NCBI RefSeq assembly: GCF_039596395.1
Contig: NZ_JBCNJT010000002.1
Location: forward strand, 1,302,001-1,366,000
Direction of reading: 5' to 3'
Source of the DNA: Fluviicola sp.
GTDB taxonomy: Bacteria > Bacteroidota > Bacteroidia > Flavobacteriales_D > Crocinitomicaceae
Length of the DNA stretch: 64,000 nucleotides
The notes below the pieces were generated by a model. The model ran no database searches, was not told the origin of the DNA, and was given only the letters and a program-made list of their open reading frames with translations. The translations under genes and the position numbers were made by a program. The first letter of the stretch is position 1; each line of letters opens with the position of its first letter. Shown here one piece after another: positions 17,225 through 26,313 of this stretch.

Positions 17225-18622
17225 TTATGCAAGGCGTTTTAAGAAGTTAATCATTAAACGGATTCCTGTTCCCGTTCCTCCAACACCTCTGTAATCCTGA
17301 GGTCTGTCAAGGAAAGCCGGTCCGGCGATATCCATGTGGATATACGGTGCTTTTACGAAGTGCTCGAGGAATTTTCCGGCGGTAATCATTCCGGCATAGC
17401 CGTTCCCAACGTTGTTCAAATCGGCAATTTTTGATTTCATATCGTCGTAATAGTCGTCCCAGAACGGGAATTCGACCATGCGTTCGTAGGTTTCCATTCC
17501 TGCTTCGTTGAGCATGGTGAAGTATTTTCTGTCAGCATTTCCCATCATAATCGCAGCGCGTGTCCCGATGGCGCGTGCAGCTGCTCCTGTTAAGGTGGCT
17601 GCGTCAATCACCAGTTCCGGTTTGAACTTATCGGAATAAGCCAATGCATCTGCCAGGATCATGCGGCCTTCTGCGTCGGTGTTTAACACTTCTACGGTTG
17701 TTCCGTCGTACATGGTAATGATGTCTCCCGGAGTATAAGCATTTAATCCTGGACGGTTGTCCGTTGCAGGAATCAACCCGATCAGGTGGATAGGAAGTTC
17801 CATCATGGCTGCTGCGTAAATGGTTCCGGCCATCATTGCGGCTCCTGCCATATCGGATTTCATGGCGTCCATAGAACCCGCAGTTGGTTTTAAGCTCAAA
17901 CCTCCGGTGTCATATACCACTCCTTTTCCGACCAGAACAATTGGCTTTTTGTTGCTGGCTTTTTTGGGTTTGTATTCGATGATGGTAAATGTCGGCGGAT
18001 CAACCGATCCTTTGTTTACGGCTAGCAATCCACCCATTTTCAGGGATTCGATCTTGGATTTTTCCAGGATCGTTACTGAAAACTGCGCTTCTTTTCCTTT
18101 TTCTTCGATAGCTTCTGCCAATTGCGTGGCATTCAACCCGGAAACGGGTTCGTTTACCAAATCGCGCGCCCAGAAAACGGCTTTCAGAGTTGCCGAAAGT
18201 TCTTCAATGGCCGAAGCAGTAATTTTTGCAGAAAAATCGATGGTTTCCAATGCGTATTTTTCCTTTTTTGCCTCTTTCCGGTATTTCAGGTACTGGTAAC
18301 CCGAAAGTGCGAAACCTTCAGCCAGCAGAAGGCTGTTGTTTTTTCCTCCGTCAATGAAAATGCTTTTGACTTCTTTTGGCAAAGCAGTACGAAGTTTGTG
18401 CCCCATGATGCGCAATTTTTCATCGTTTGCCTGCTCTTTGATAAACACAAAGTGTTTCCCTTTCAGAGGAAGATGCAGGAATTGCAAATCGGCATTTTTG
18501 TGAAAGATTTCCAGTTCTTCGGCCACCGTTTTCGGCAGCCTGGTTTGCGTTTCAATCTTTTTCCCAACAAGGACAACGAGGCCTTCTTGCTGGTCGAACG
18601 CAGCGGATGTATTGAAATTCAT
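17225..18622 (-). CDS. M17 family leucyl aminopeptidase
   Basis: 465 residues. The C-terminal catalytic domain carries the dimetal and active-site motifs GKGVVYDTGGLSLKP, SDMAGAA and the M17 signature NTDAEGRMILADAL, followed by TLTGAA. The N-terminal domain (about 150 residues) is less conserved, as usual for the family. It removes N-terminal residues from peptides in the cytoplasm. First gene of the minus-strand pair with pdxA; its upstream region (18623-18787) is repeat-rich. Confidence 0.93.
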   Translation of the reverse strand: MNFNTSAAFDQQEGLVVLVGKKIETQTRLPKTVAEELEIFHKNADLQFLHLPLKGKHFVFIKEQANDEKLRIMGHKLRTALPKEVKSIFIDGGKNNSLLLAEGFALSGYQYLKYRKEAKKEKYALETIDFSAKITASAIEELSATLKAVFWARDLVNEPVSGLNATQLAEAIEEKGKEAQFSVTILEKSKIESLKMGGLLAVNKGSVDPPTFTIIEYKPKKASNKKPIVLVGKGVVYDTGGLSLKPTAGSMDAMKSDMAGAAMMAGTIYAAAMMELPIHLIGLIPATDNRPGLNAYTPGDIITMYDGTTVEVLNTDAEGRMILADALAYSDKFKPELVIDAATLTGAAARAIGTRAAIMMGNADRKYFTMLNEAGMETYERMVEFPFWDDYYDDMKSKIADLNNVGNGYAGMITAGKFLEHFVKAPYIHMDIAGPAFLDRPQDYRGVGGTGTGIRLMINFLKRLA

Positions 18623-18658
18623 ATGATCGAAATTACGTGAGTCGTAAAGATAGCATAC

Positions 18659-18775
18659 GAATTGCGAATTGCGGATGTTGAATTGCGAATTAAATTGATT
18701 TTGAAGGATTATTTTGGTTCCCGGTGTGACTGAGCTTCGGTCATTGGGCGTAGTCGAAATGTCGAAGTCGCCCGG
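18659..18775. repeat. Intergenic short-repeat cluster
   Basis: 18659-18691 contains repeated GAATTGCGAATT units. 18722-18775 has nested inverted arms, including GGGCG (18746-18750) / CGCCC (18769-18773) and TGAC / GTCA around GAGCTTCG. No reading frame or terminator T-tract is seen. It separates the DUF4349 gene (3' end) from the aminopeptidase gene (5' end). Confidence 0.45.
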
Positions 18776-18787
18776 AAACGCTCTTAA

Positions 18788-19654
18788 TTATTTCTTCTGA
18801 TTTTTCAGCTTTCTGTAACCGTAAACACCTGCAGGAACTAAAATCAAAAGCAATGGCCAGATGGAAAGCAATCCGAGGAAAAGCACCACGATCCCGGTCC
18901 ATCCGTTTGCAATGGAATTTTTGGCTTTCTCCCAAAATCCCGGTTCTTCTGATGTCACAACCGGCTGGCTAACGGTTTTGTATAGTTCGATGTCGAGTGT
19001 GCTGTAACCGACCTGGTCATCCAAAAAATGGAGTCTTGCTTCCTGGCTTTCAATTTCCTCGATCAACGCCCGGATTTGTTCCTGGATCTGCAGGAGTTCA
19101 TCCATGGTTTTAGCTTTCGTGAGGAAAGCTTCATAACGTGCCAGGTATGCTCTTTTGCTTTTTAGCCGTGCTTCCAGGTCTACATATTCCGCGCTGACAT
19201 CATCGGTTTTGATGTTTTTGGATACGATTTCGTCCCCGCCACCCTGAATGGCCCGGAGCATCCGGTCGAAATTTTTTGCCGGAACACGAACCGTTAACGA
19301 GTAGCGGTATTCATAACCCGACTTACTGAATTGTTCATTGTCGTAATAACCGTCCAGGGATTTAATTGCCCAATCCAGGTGGGCTTTACTCTTTTCAATG
19401 TGCTTAGACTCTAGAATCAGGTTCCCGGTTTTGATCAGCTTTTTCTTTAAGGAAGATTCTTCCGTTTTTTTCTGTTGCACTTCGTCTGCAGAAGCGGTTG
19501 ATTTTAAGCCGGAAGATTGCTCTTCGGATTGAATGGAAGAGGCGTTTCCCGATTCAGGTGAGTTTTTGGATTCCATGCTCTGCGAACAGGAAAAAATAAG
19601 CATCGGAATAGCAAATAGGCCGGCAAACAGGTACGGATTGATTGATCTTTTCAT
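18788..19654 (-). CDS. DUF4349-family lipoprotein with C-terminal membrane helix
   Basis: 288 residues. Signal peptide with lipobox LIFSCS, lipid-modified Cys at 23. A Ser/Glu-rich linker is followed by the DUF4349 domain (about 72-245): RKTGNLILES-like strand (LIKTGNLILES), YRYSLTVRVPAKNFDRML, a coiled coil (LEARLKSKRAYLARYEAFL, then LLQIQEQIRALIEEIESQE) and VGYSTLDIELYK. A hydrophobic helix follows at about 255-278 and a basic tail. Typical domain order for this family, whose function is not known. A MarR-type regulator gene lies 68 bp upstream, same strand, and may be co-transcribed. Confidence 0.85.
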   Translation of the reverse strand: MKRSINPYLFAGLFAIPMLIFSCSQSMESKNSPESGNASSIQSEEQSSGLKSTASADEVQQKKTEESSLKKKLIKTGNLILESKHIEKSKAHLDWAIKSLDGYYDNEQFSKSGYEYRYSLTVRVPAKNFDRMLRAIQGGGDEIVSKNIKTDDVSAEYVDLEARLKSKRAYLARYEAFLTKAKTMDELLQIQEQIRALIEEIESQEARLHFLDDQVGYSTLDIELYKTVSQPVVTSEEPGFWEKAKNSIANGWTGIVVLFLGLLSIWPLLLILVPAGVYGYRKLKNQKK

Positions 19655-19722
19655 TTTTCAGGTATTAGTAACTTATTATACAAACGATTACTAATAAGGT
19701 TCAGGTTGGGGAGAAAAGAAAT

Positions 19723-20181
19723 TTAATCCAGTTTGGAAACCTGCTGCCCGATTGTTTTAAACATCAGGATTGTTTTGTTCATATTTTCAATATCTACATC
19801 CTTCAAAAAGTTTGCATAAAACTCCTCAAAGTTCCTGTTGTAGTCGCTGCACAATTTTTTTCCTTTCTCAGTGAGCGAAATGATGTTGTTTCTCCGGTCT
19901 TTCGGGTCTTCTTTGCGGTGCAATAAACCTTTCAGGGAAAGTTTATGGATGATGGGTGTCAGATTGGCCTTGTTTTTTCGAACGCGGTCTGCAATTTCTT
20001 TTTGATTGATTTTTGAAGTCCGGGATAACACCATTAAAACTTCCAGCATTTCAACCGTAATTCCAAGGTCGTTGTTTTTGAGTTGTTTTTTGAAGTAAGC
20101 CTGAATAATGTGACGCATGTCTTTGATCGAATCAATGAGCTCGATCAATTTGGCCATATTGCTGTTTTCGATTTCAATCAT
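19723..20181 (-). CDS. MarR-family transcriptional regulator
   Basis: 152 residues. Winged helix-turn-helix in the middle: EMLEVLMVLSRTSKINQKEIADRV, recognition helix KNKANLTPIIHKLSLKGLL and wing RKEDPKDRRNNIISLTEKGKKL, the standard MarR layout. Its target is not shown by the sequence; nearest candidate is its own operon with the DUF4349 lipoprotein. Start at the ATG 20181; a second Met eight codons on is possible. Confidence 0.9.
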   Translation of the reverse strand: MIEIENSNMAKLIELIDSIKDMRHIIQAYFKKQLKNNDLGITVEMLEVLMVLSRTSKINQKEIADRVRKNKANLTPIIHKLSLKGLLHRKEDPKDRRNNIISLTEKGKKLCSDYNRNFEEFYANFLKDVDIENMNKTILMFKTIGQQVSKLD

Positions 20182-20288
20182 AACTTGATTTTAGGTTTCA
20201 GTAAATTCAAAGTTACGACCAAAACAGTTATTCAAAGTAACTGTTACCTTGGGAATTAGTGAAGTGTATAACTTGTTTATTGATTGGT

Positions 20289-20320
20289 CGTCGGGGGAGA
20301 ATTAAATAGCTCCCCCGACG
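20289..20320. terminator. Strong GC-rich stem-loop
   Basis: Perfect 11-base arms CGTCGGGGGAG / CTCCCCCGACG with a 10-base loop, 22 bp past the stop of the MORN_2-repeat gene (minus strand). No T-tract, so it may protect the mRNA 3' end rather than terminate by itself. Confidence 0.6.
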
Positions 20321-20342
20321 CCGGATTTCTTTCGGAACAGGC

Positions 20343-23300
20343 TTATTCGCCGTAATTCATGTACATGTCTTCCTCCCCGTAATAGCCTTCCGGAGCTTCT
20401 CCGTTGTTCATGTTAATTCCGTAATATTTGCGTTTCAGTTCTTTCCCGATCTGGTAAGTAATAACACTCACGTCGAGTAGTTTTTCCTGGTAACTCAGGA
20501 TGGCGTCCAGGTTTTCCAGGTTCGGGTTCAGGCAGATTTCGCTCATGTTCTTCACGCTGCCCAAATCACCTTTCAACCACCTTCCGTTGCGTTTTCCCAT
20601 AACATATTCGCCCACCTGGCTCAGGTTGCCGCTTACATCATACAATTTCCAGATTCCGGTTGGTAAACCGTCCTTTACCCAGCCTTCATTCTGAATGGAA
20701 CCGTTGTCGTAATAATTTTTTACATAGCCGTTTCTGCGGTGCTGAGTGGTGTCTTTTTCCCAGAAACAGTACAACATGCGTTCTTCGTTGTGATCGGTGT
20801 GGGAACAATCATATTTCTCGAATTTTTCAATGATCCAGCTTTTGCTTAACGGGTTATCGTGCTCATCCAGGTAATAAAGGATTCCCTTAGACTTGAACTT
20901 AATGCTGTCGTTGACGCTAATAATGGTATCGAAGTACTCCACTTCCATCAGTTTCTTCCCGTAATAATTGAAGTATTTCCAGCATCCGGTTTTGATTCCT
21001 TTTGAAATGGTTCCTGTGCGTGCAACGGTGTCGTTCGGATAGTACTTGGTGATGTGATAATCGATCCCGGTTTTGTTCACGAGACTTGGCCTTCCGTAGT
21101 ACGGTTCGTAAAGGCCATAGTCTGAAAAACCTGCCTGGTAAATCAGCTGATCGATGCTGGAACTGTTGGTGATATCCGCAAAATTGAACGGAATGGAATC
21201 TCTCCAGTCGAATTCATAGCGCACACTTAATTCGTTTTCTTCCCAGATCTTTTCTTCAACAGGCTGGTTGTATTGGAATTTCACGTATTGGTATTTGAAA
21301 CCAAGCGTGTCGTAAGCTTCGTAATCATCGATCGGCTGACCACCCAGGAAAAATCCTTTTTTAGCCAGTTTACCGTTTGAATGGTAAGCAACGGATTCTC
21401 CCTGCAAGGCTCCGTTTTTGAAGCTCAGGTCGAAGATCAGCACGGAATCTTTTTCGGGGTTGGTGAAATACGTTTTAACATTCCCGTCGATATAACCGTT
21501 CCGGTAATAAGATTGACTGAAAAACAGGCGGTTTCTTTTGAATTCAAGTCCTTCCTTGGCACCATCCACAAAGTTTGAATAGGTGAGGGTGTCGCCTTTC
21601 CAGTCCAGGGTTACATAAGCACCCGTCAAAGCTCCGTTTCTATAAGTGGATTTCGACTCCAGGTAATAAGTCTTTTTTAATGGATACTCCTCGTATTTGG
21701 AAAGCGGATCTTCGTAAGCATATAAAGCTTCTTCTTCGGTTTTTTTCGGTTTTGGTTTCGGAAGTACTACTCCATAATCAAAACTGTCTCCGTGCGCTTC
21801 GCCATCTTTGTATCCGATGGTTGACCGTACTTTCCCGAATTGATCTTTGTAGGTCCAGATGCCTTCTGATTTCCCGTTCAGGTACTTTCCTTCTGCACTG
21901 GTAAAGACGGATTCTCCTTCGGTGCGGACACTTCTTGCACCGTACAGTTCCTCATCTCCATAAACACGTCCGTCGAAGTTATACGGAGGGCGTTCGTAAA
22001 GCGCTGCGAATACACCATACAGGTTGGTGAAAAGAGCGGTTACCGCATGTGAAATTTGTCCTGAACCGGCAAATTCCGGAATGTAACCCAAAAGCAGGTC
22101 GTTTCTCTTTTTGGATTTCAAATGTGCCTTCACGGCTGCCTGGTACAATTTTAAATCCGTTTTACTGTCCGGAAGTGACAACTGAATGGATTTATCGGTT
22201 GCTTTTACACTGAAACTTCCGGTATTGTCGGTGAGTTTAAAGGTTCCTGTAAACGGCTTGCCATTCACCCAAAGTTCGTTGTCTTTTTCAACGGAGTATT
22301 TGTATTCCCAGTAGAAAGCCAGTTTTTCCAGCGGAATAGTATCCGACAAGCTTAATTTCCAGTATTCATCCAATGTTCCGTTCTGAATGGTTTTAAGCGT
22401 CATGTTTTTGTAATTCCAGGTTTTAACGGCATTCACGTTCATGTAATCTTCGGAGAAAACCACTTCCTGGGTGGAAACGGTATCGCCCATCAAATTTCGC
22501 TCGAAGACATTCAATGTCCGAGTTTCCGGGTAGAAGTAAGTTTGTTTGGCTACGGAAGAATCGACTTTGAATAGTTCTTCGATCAGCAGAATTCTTTCCG
22601 GCATGGTTCCCATGGTAATTTCCTTGTCTTCGGAATAGATCATGGTCGGATTGCCGTAGTTGCGGTCGTAATTTTTAGAATCAATCGTCACCATGTCCGG
22701 ATTTCTCTGCGAAGGATTACTCAACAGGTTTCCCTTCGAATCGTGCCGGGTTTCGAAGTATTTCACCCCGTTGTAGTCGTAGAAACGTTGCACATATTGA
22801 TTGGAATCTGCGATGAAAACCACTTCGTTTGCAATGGTGCCGTTGTCCCAGTAAACCGGCTCTTCCTTCAGTAATTTTCCGTCTTTTACTTCAAAGCGGT
22901 ATTGCAATTGTCCGTTTTGGTAATAATGCTCGACCACTCCCTCATAAGCGTATAAATAACCCATGGAATCGATCAGGTCATTGAGCTTGTAGCGTTTTTT
23001 ATTAACGTATTCGTAGTACTCGTTTTCATTGTAATCGAATCCCGGATCCATTTCCATTTCGGGTTCAAAATCGTAATAGTCGCCTTCGTACGCTTCTTCG
23101 CCTTCATAGCTTGTAAGGTTTTCTTCCGGTAATTCGATGTTGTCGGTTTCTTTTTCCACAATAGTCAGAAAACTGATGAAATCCGGGAAATCCGTTGCAT
23201 ATCCCATGTCGTATTCGCCCATTGCCGGTGCGGTACCGGAACTGTTTACCAATACGAGTGAATCTTCCCGGTTATAACCCATGAATTCATACGGTATAAC

Positions 23301-24248
23301 GCTGTGGCGAATGATCGGCGATTTTCCTCTTTTTTGATCGCTTCGCAAAGTATACCGGTCGATCAGTATTTTGTCTTTTCCACGGGTAATAATCAGTTTC
23401 CCTTTTTTATCAACGCTTACCGTGGTTTTAAATTCATAGATCTCCCAGGTGCCGGAAGTTTGGTCGGCCAGGAAATTCCCGGAAGTCATCAATTCCTGGT
23501 TCTGGTAAACGGTGTAAGGGCCGTTTTTCATTCCGTCCTGGAAAGTATAGGTGATTTTCGTTGTGTCGTATGCTAATTTCTGAAAACGGCTTTCAATGGA
23601 TTCTTTCGGATCGTAGGTGTAAGTTTCGTCGATTTTCTGAACATACTCGAATACGCGCCAGGTGCCTGTTTTTTCACTGTTCAGGTAATCTCCTGTTTTG
23701 ACGATTTTTCCATCGGGTGTGAACCATGTGCTTTTTCCGGTGATCACGTTGTTTTTGATCGAAAAGAAAGCTGCTACAATATTGTTCTTAAAGCGCAATA
23801 CACGTTTTGAAATGTAAGGGATATCGCGGTAATACATCACGTAATCTCCATCCGGAAGATTTACCAGGGCGGGAGTAGGATCGTTGCTGATGTTGTTATC
23901 TGTGGTAACGAGGAAATACGGGTATTTCTCCAAAACTTCTTCGAAATCTTTGATATACTTCTTATAAGACCGGGGAAATTTAATCGCCGCTTGTTTTTCC
24001 AGCGGTGAAATAACTTCTTCATGCACGGAAACTATTTTTTCGTTGCGATCGTCCCTTTGAATGACTTCTTTTTTGTCGGCAAAATTCAGGTAATAATCCT
24101 GCATTCCCTGAACTACCTGCTGATGAGGATAAACGTAATAGCTTTTACCTTCAATAGTAACCTTATCTGTTTGAGCATGTGCAAAAAGAGAAGTAAGAGA
24201 AAGAAGGATCATCGGAATGAATTTTCTTTCTAAGGCATTGTTGATCAT
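20343..24248 (-). CDS. Giant secreted MORN_2/YwqK-repeat protein
   Basis: 1301 residues with an N-terminal signal peptide (about 10-25, IPMILLSLTSLFAHAQ). Many irregular copies of the MORN_2 (YwqK-type) repeat, a beta-hairpin built on G-x-x-x-G-x-W/Y-x-x-Y-x-x-N/D-G-x-L: for example EKTGTWRVFEY, NGPYTVYQNQEL, SEGIWTYKDQFGKV, NGALQGESVAYHSNGKL, IKTGCWKYFNYYGKKL, LPTGIWKLYDVSGNLSQVG. An acidic Glu/Tyr-rich stretch lies near residues 378-410. No enzymatic motif, lipobox or T9SS tail is seen. Such proteins are often annotated as YwqK antitoxins, but no toxin partner is present, so that label is not supported. Likely a repetitive cell-surface or periplasmic protein. Confidence 0.8.
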   Translation of the reverse strand: MINNALERKFIPMILLSLTSLFAHAQTDKVTIEGKSYYVYPHQQVVQGMQDYYLNFADKKEVIQRDDRNEKIVSVHEEVISPLEKQAAIKFPRSYKKYIKDFEEVLEKYPYFLVTTDNNISNDPTPALVNLPDGDYVMYYRDIPYISKRVLRFKNNIVAAFFSIKNNVITGKSTWFTPDGKIVKTGDYLNSEKTGTWRVFEYVQKIDETYTYDPKESIESRFQKLAYDTTKITYTFQDGMKNGPYTVYQNQELMTSGNFLADQTSGTWEIYEFKTTVSVDKKGKLIITRGKDKILIDRYTLRSDQKRGKSPIIRHSVIPYEFMGYNREDSLVLVNSSGTAPAMGEYDMGYATDFPDFISFLTIVEKETDNIELPEENLTSYEGEEAYEGDYYDFEPEMEMDPGFDYNENEYYEYVNKKRYKLNDLIDSMGYLYAYEGVVEHYYQNGQLQYRFEVKDGKLLKEEPVYWDNGTIANEVVFIADSNQYVQRFYDYNGVKYFETRHDSKGNLLSNPSQRNPDMVTIDSKNYDRNYGNPTMIYSEDKEITMGTMPERILLIEELFKVDSSVAKQTYFYPETRTLNVFERNLMGDTVSTQEVVFSEDYMNVNAVKTWNYKNMTLKTIQNGTLDEYWKLSLSDTIPLEKLAFYWEYKYSVEKDNELWVNGKPFTGTFKLTDNTGSFSVKATDKSIQLSLPDSKTDLKLYQAAVKAHLKSKKRNDLLLGYIPEFAGSGQISHAVTALFTNLYGVFAALYERPPYNFDGRVYGDEELYGARSVRTEGESVFTSAEGKYLNGKSEGIWTYKDQFGKVRSTIGYKDGEAHGDSFDYGVVLPKPKPKKTEEEALYAYEDPLSKYEEYPLKKTYYLESKSTYRNGALTGAYVTLDWKGDTLTYSNFVDGAKEGLEFKRNRLFFSQSYYRNGYIDGNVKTYFTNPEKDSVLIFDLSFKNGALQGESVAYHSNGKLAKKGFFLGGQPIDDYEAYDTLGFKYQYVKFQYNQPVEEKIWEENELSVRYEFDWRDSIPFNFADITNSSSIDQLIYQAGFSDYGLYEPYYGRPSLVNKTGIDYHITKYYPNDTVARTGTISKGIKTGCWKYFNYYGKKLMEVEYFDTIISVNDSIKFKSKGILYYLDEHDNPLSKSWIIEKFEKYDCSHTDHNEERMLYCFWEKDTTQHRRNGYVKNYYDNGSIQNEGWVKDGLPTGIWKLYDVSGNLSQVGEYVMGKRNGRWLKGDLGSVKNMSEICLNPNLENLDAILSYQEKLLDVSVITYQIGKELKRKYYGINMNNGEAPEGYYGEEDMYMNYGE

Positions 24249-24289
24249 GGAATTGAGGAATTTAATTTGATGCGAAATTAACGTAAATA

Positions 24290-25243
24290 TTACGGATAAT
24301 AAGAATAAGTGAACAATTCATGTGTCTGGTAATTGTTTACGCCTTCCGCATGTTCTTTTTTATGAATAATCTTTGTGGGCAACCGTTTGCTGTCATAATA
24401 AATGAACGATCTTACGGAAGTTACAAATGTTTCGTCGATAAAGGTCGAATCGATGTAGCCGTTAAAATGCCCTTTTTGGTAGTTGAAATAACGCTTTTTG
24501 AAGAACGGATAATCTTCGTTCGTAATCAGTTTCGGAAAGTTCGATTGAAAATATTCGTAATTGGAAATAGAGGTTTCCTTGACTTTATTTCTCACTTTAT
24601 AGCGCTTCATCGGTTTATCGGGTGATCCCAGAATAACCCAGTCATTTGGAAGCGGGCTTGCAATGGAATCCACCGAAAGCGGCCCGAAGTATTTTTTGTT
24701 CAGTACGAAATGGATCAGGTCCATGTCGTTGGATGCCACAAACGAAGCATAATTGGCAGAAATCCGTGCTGCATCATACGTGAACGTATTGTTCTCAACC
24801 CCGTAGAGGTTGTCTTTTTGGATCGCTTCGCAGTAATTCAGCTGGCCCGGCTTGCCGATTTGAAAGGATTGGTTTGAAATCACAATTCCCTCGGAGAAAT
24901 CAGTGATTTGAAGCTGAACCAATCTCCCCGATTGATTGAATGTGTATATGAGTGTTCGTTTCGGGAAGGTTTCATCTTCGGATTCCGGGTTGTAAATACT
25001 CGTGTCGGAAATGACTCCTTTGAATGAGGTAACGGTTAATTGCCGGATTTTTTGTCGGGCAATGATGCTGTCATTGAACCAAAACGGAAAATTGATCAGG
25101 GAAGACACTTCTTCCTGGAAATAAAGCGGGTGAATCAGATCGGCAACAATTTCGGATTTCCGGACCTCAACTTTCTTCTTTTGTGCACAGCTGGAAAGTA
25201 AAAATCCGGATAAAATCAACAGGTAAACAAGGGTTCGCTTCAT
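24290..25243 (-). CDS. Lipoprotein of unknown function
   Basis: 317 residues. Signal peptide with lipobox LLSSC (Cys20) followed by AQKKKVEVRKS. The mature part is predicted beta-rich, with patches such as TLIYTFNQSGRLVQLQITDF and KRLPTKIIHKKEHAEGVNNY that look like sequential strands of an RHS-like or MORN-like sheet. No known domain is recognised. It lies 41 bp upstream of the giant MORN_2 gene on the same strand, so the two are likely one operon and may act at the same membrane. Confidence 0.65.
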   Translation of the reverse strand: MKRTLVYLLILSGFLLSSCAQKKKVEVRKSEIVADLIHPLYFQEEVSSLINFPFWFNDSIIARQKIRQLTVTSFKGVISDTSIYNPESEDETFPKRTLIYTFNQSGRLVQLQITDFSEGIVISNQSFQIGKPGQLNYCEAIQKDNLYGVENNTFTYDAARISANYASFVASNDMDLIHFVLNKKYFGPLSVDSIASPLPNDWVILGSPDKPMKRYKVRNKVKETSISNYEYFQSNFPKLITNEDYPFFKKRYFNYQKGHFNGYIDSTFIDETFVTSVRSFIYYDSKRLPTKIIHKKEHAEGVNNYQTHELFTYSYYP

Positions 25244-25306
25244 CCAATTAAAAGTAATCTTTTTTTCAATAATGAAAACGTTCCCGTAAAATTCCTGAAA
25301 GAAAAG

Positions 25307-25354
25307 AAATAAGGAGATGTCACGTGTTATTTGCGGGATGAAACCTCCTTATTT
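25307..25354 (-). terminator. Stem-loop terminator after the SDR gene
   Basis: Ten-base arms AAATAAGGAG (25307-25316) / CTCCTTATTT (25345-25354) with a 28-base loop, starting 10 bp beyond the SDR stop (25364, minus strand) and followed by a T-rich stretch on that strand. Confidence 0.55.
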
Positions 25355-25363
25355 TCAGCCGGA

Positions 25364-26116
25364 TTATACTGCCGTATAACCTCCGTCAGCGATAAAGTAG
25401 CTTCCGGTAGTGAATGAGGACTTGTCGGAACTTAGGAAAGTAACCAGGTCGGCAACTTCCTGGGGTGTTCCCAAACGGTTCATGCTTGCTTTGGATGAAA
25501 TGTATGTCAGGGCATCTTTATCCAGGTTTGCCGTCAATAAAGGCGTTTCAATGTAACCTGGCCCGACAGCGTTACAGCGGATATTTTTCTGACCATATTC
25601 TGCCGCGATGTTTTTGGTCAATCCGACAACTCCGTGCTTGGAAGCGGTATAAGCCGGACTGTTTGGTGCTGCAACTGTTCCATGAATGGACGCAATGTTA
25701 ACGATATTTCCGCCACCGTTTTTCTCCATTTGTTCCAGCTGATAACGGCATGCGTAAAAAACACCGCTTAAGTTCAGTGCAATTACTTTGTCCCAGCCCT
25801 CAATCGGGTATTCACCGGTTGGAAGTGCCGGGCCACCGATTCCGGCATTGTTGCAGGCAATGTCCAATCTTCCGTACTTAGCTACGGTTTCATCCACGAA
25901 CCGCTTGTTGTCTTCCGCTTTGCTGGAATCACCGGCCATAAAGAATGCTTCGCCTCCGGAATCAGTAATTGCTTTAACGGTTTCCATACCATGAGCTTCA
26001 TTGATATCAGCAATTGCTACTTTGGCTCCTTCTTTTGCGTAGGTTTCTGCGATTGCCCGCCCGATTCCTGAGCCACCTCCTGAAACGAAAGCGACTTTTC
26101 CTTCTAATAAAGACAT
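25364..26116 (-). CDS. Short-chain dehydrogenase/reductase
   Basis: 250 residues, classical SDR. NAD(P)-binding motif GGGSGIGRAIAE at 13-24, the NNAGIGG structural motif at 89-95 and the Ser143-Tyr156-Lys160 catalytic set (IASIHG, PAYTASKHG). The C-terminal FTTGSYFIADGGYTAV is typical of the FabG/glucose-1-dehydrogenase-like subgroup. Asp37 (AIADIN) after the second strand suggests NAD(H) rather than NADP(H). Substrate not predictable. Monocistronic, divergent from the YgiQ-type gene. Confidence 0.92.
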   Translation of the reverse strand: MSLLEGKVAFVSGGGSGIGRAIAETYAKEGAKVAIADINEAHGMETVKAITDSGGEAFFMAGDSSKAEDNKRFVDETVAKYGRLDIACNNAGIGGPALPTGEYPIEGWDKVIALNLSGVFYACRYQLEQMEKNGGGNIVNIASIHGTVAAPNSPAYTASKHGVVGLTKNIAAEYGQKNIRCNAVGPGYIETPLLTANLDKDALTYISSKASMNRLGTPQEVADLVTFLSSDKSSFTTGSYFIADGGYTAV

Positions 26117-26301
26117 AATTTAAAGGTTTAAATGTTTCCCATAAATTTAATTTGTGCGAACCTGGATTGCAATTAAATTGAACAAACTTTACAGAAGTTT
26201 AACAAATTATTACCCGGGTAAATTTCTGATTGCCGGTTTTCTTTTTGAAAACAATCGTTAAGAGCGACAAAAGCTTTCACGAACGGAAGATTCTTTTTCC
26301 G

Positions 26302-26309
26302 TAACTTTG
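26302..26309 (+). promoter_or_regulatory. -7 promoter box directly before the YgiQ-type gene
   Basis: TAACTTTG matches TAnnTTTG exactly and ends 4 bases before the ATG at 26314. If it is used, the transcript would start at or within a few bases of the start codon (leaderless or nearly so). No convincing -33 TTG at 17-19 bp spacing is visible, so support is partial. Confidence 0.45.
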
Positions 26310-26313
26310 CAGC

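Noticed and set aside
20343-24248. YwqK-type antitoxin of a toxin-antitoxin pair
   Set aside because: It is secreted, very large, and has no toxin-like neighbour; the repeats alone do not show antitoxin function.
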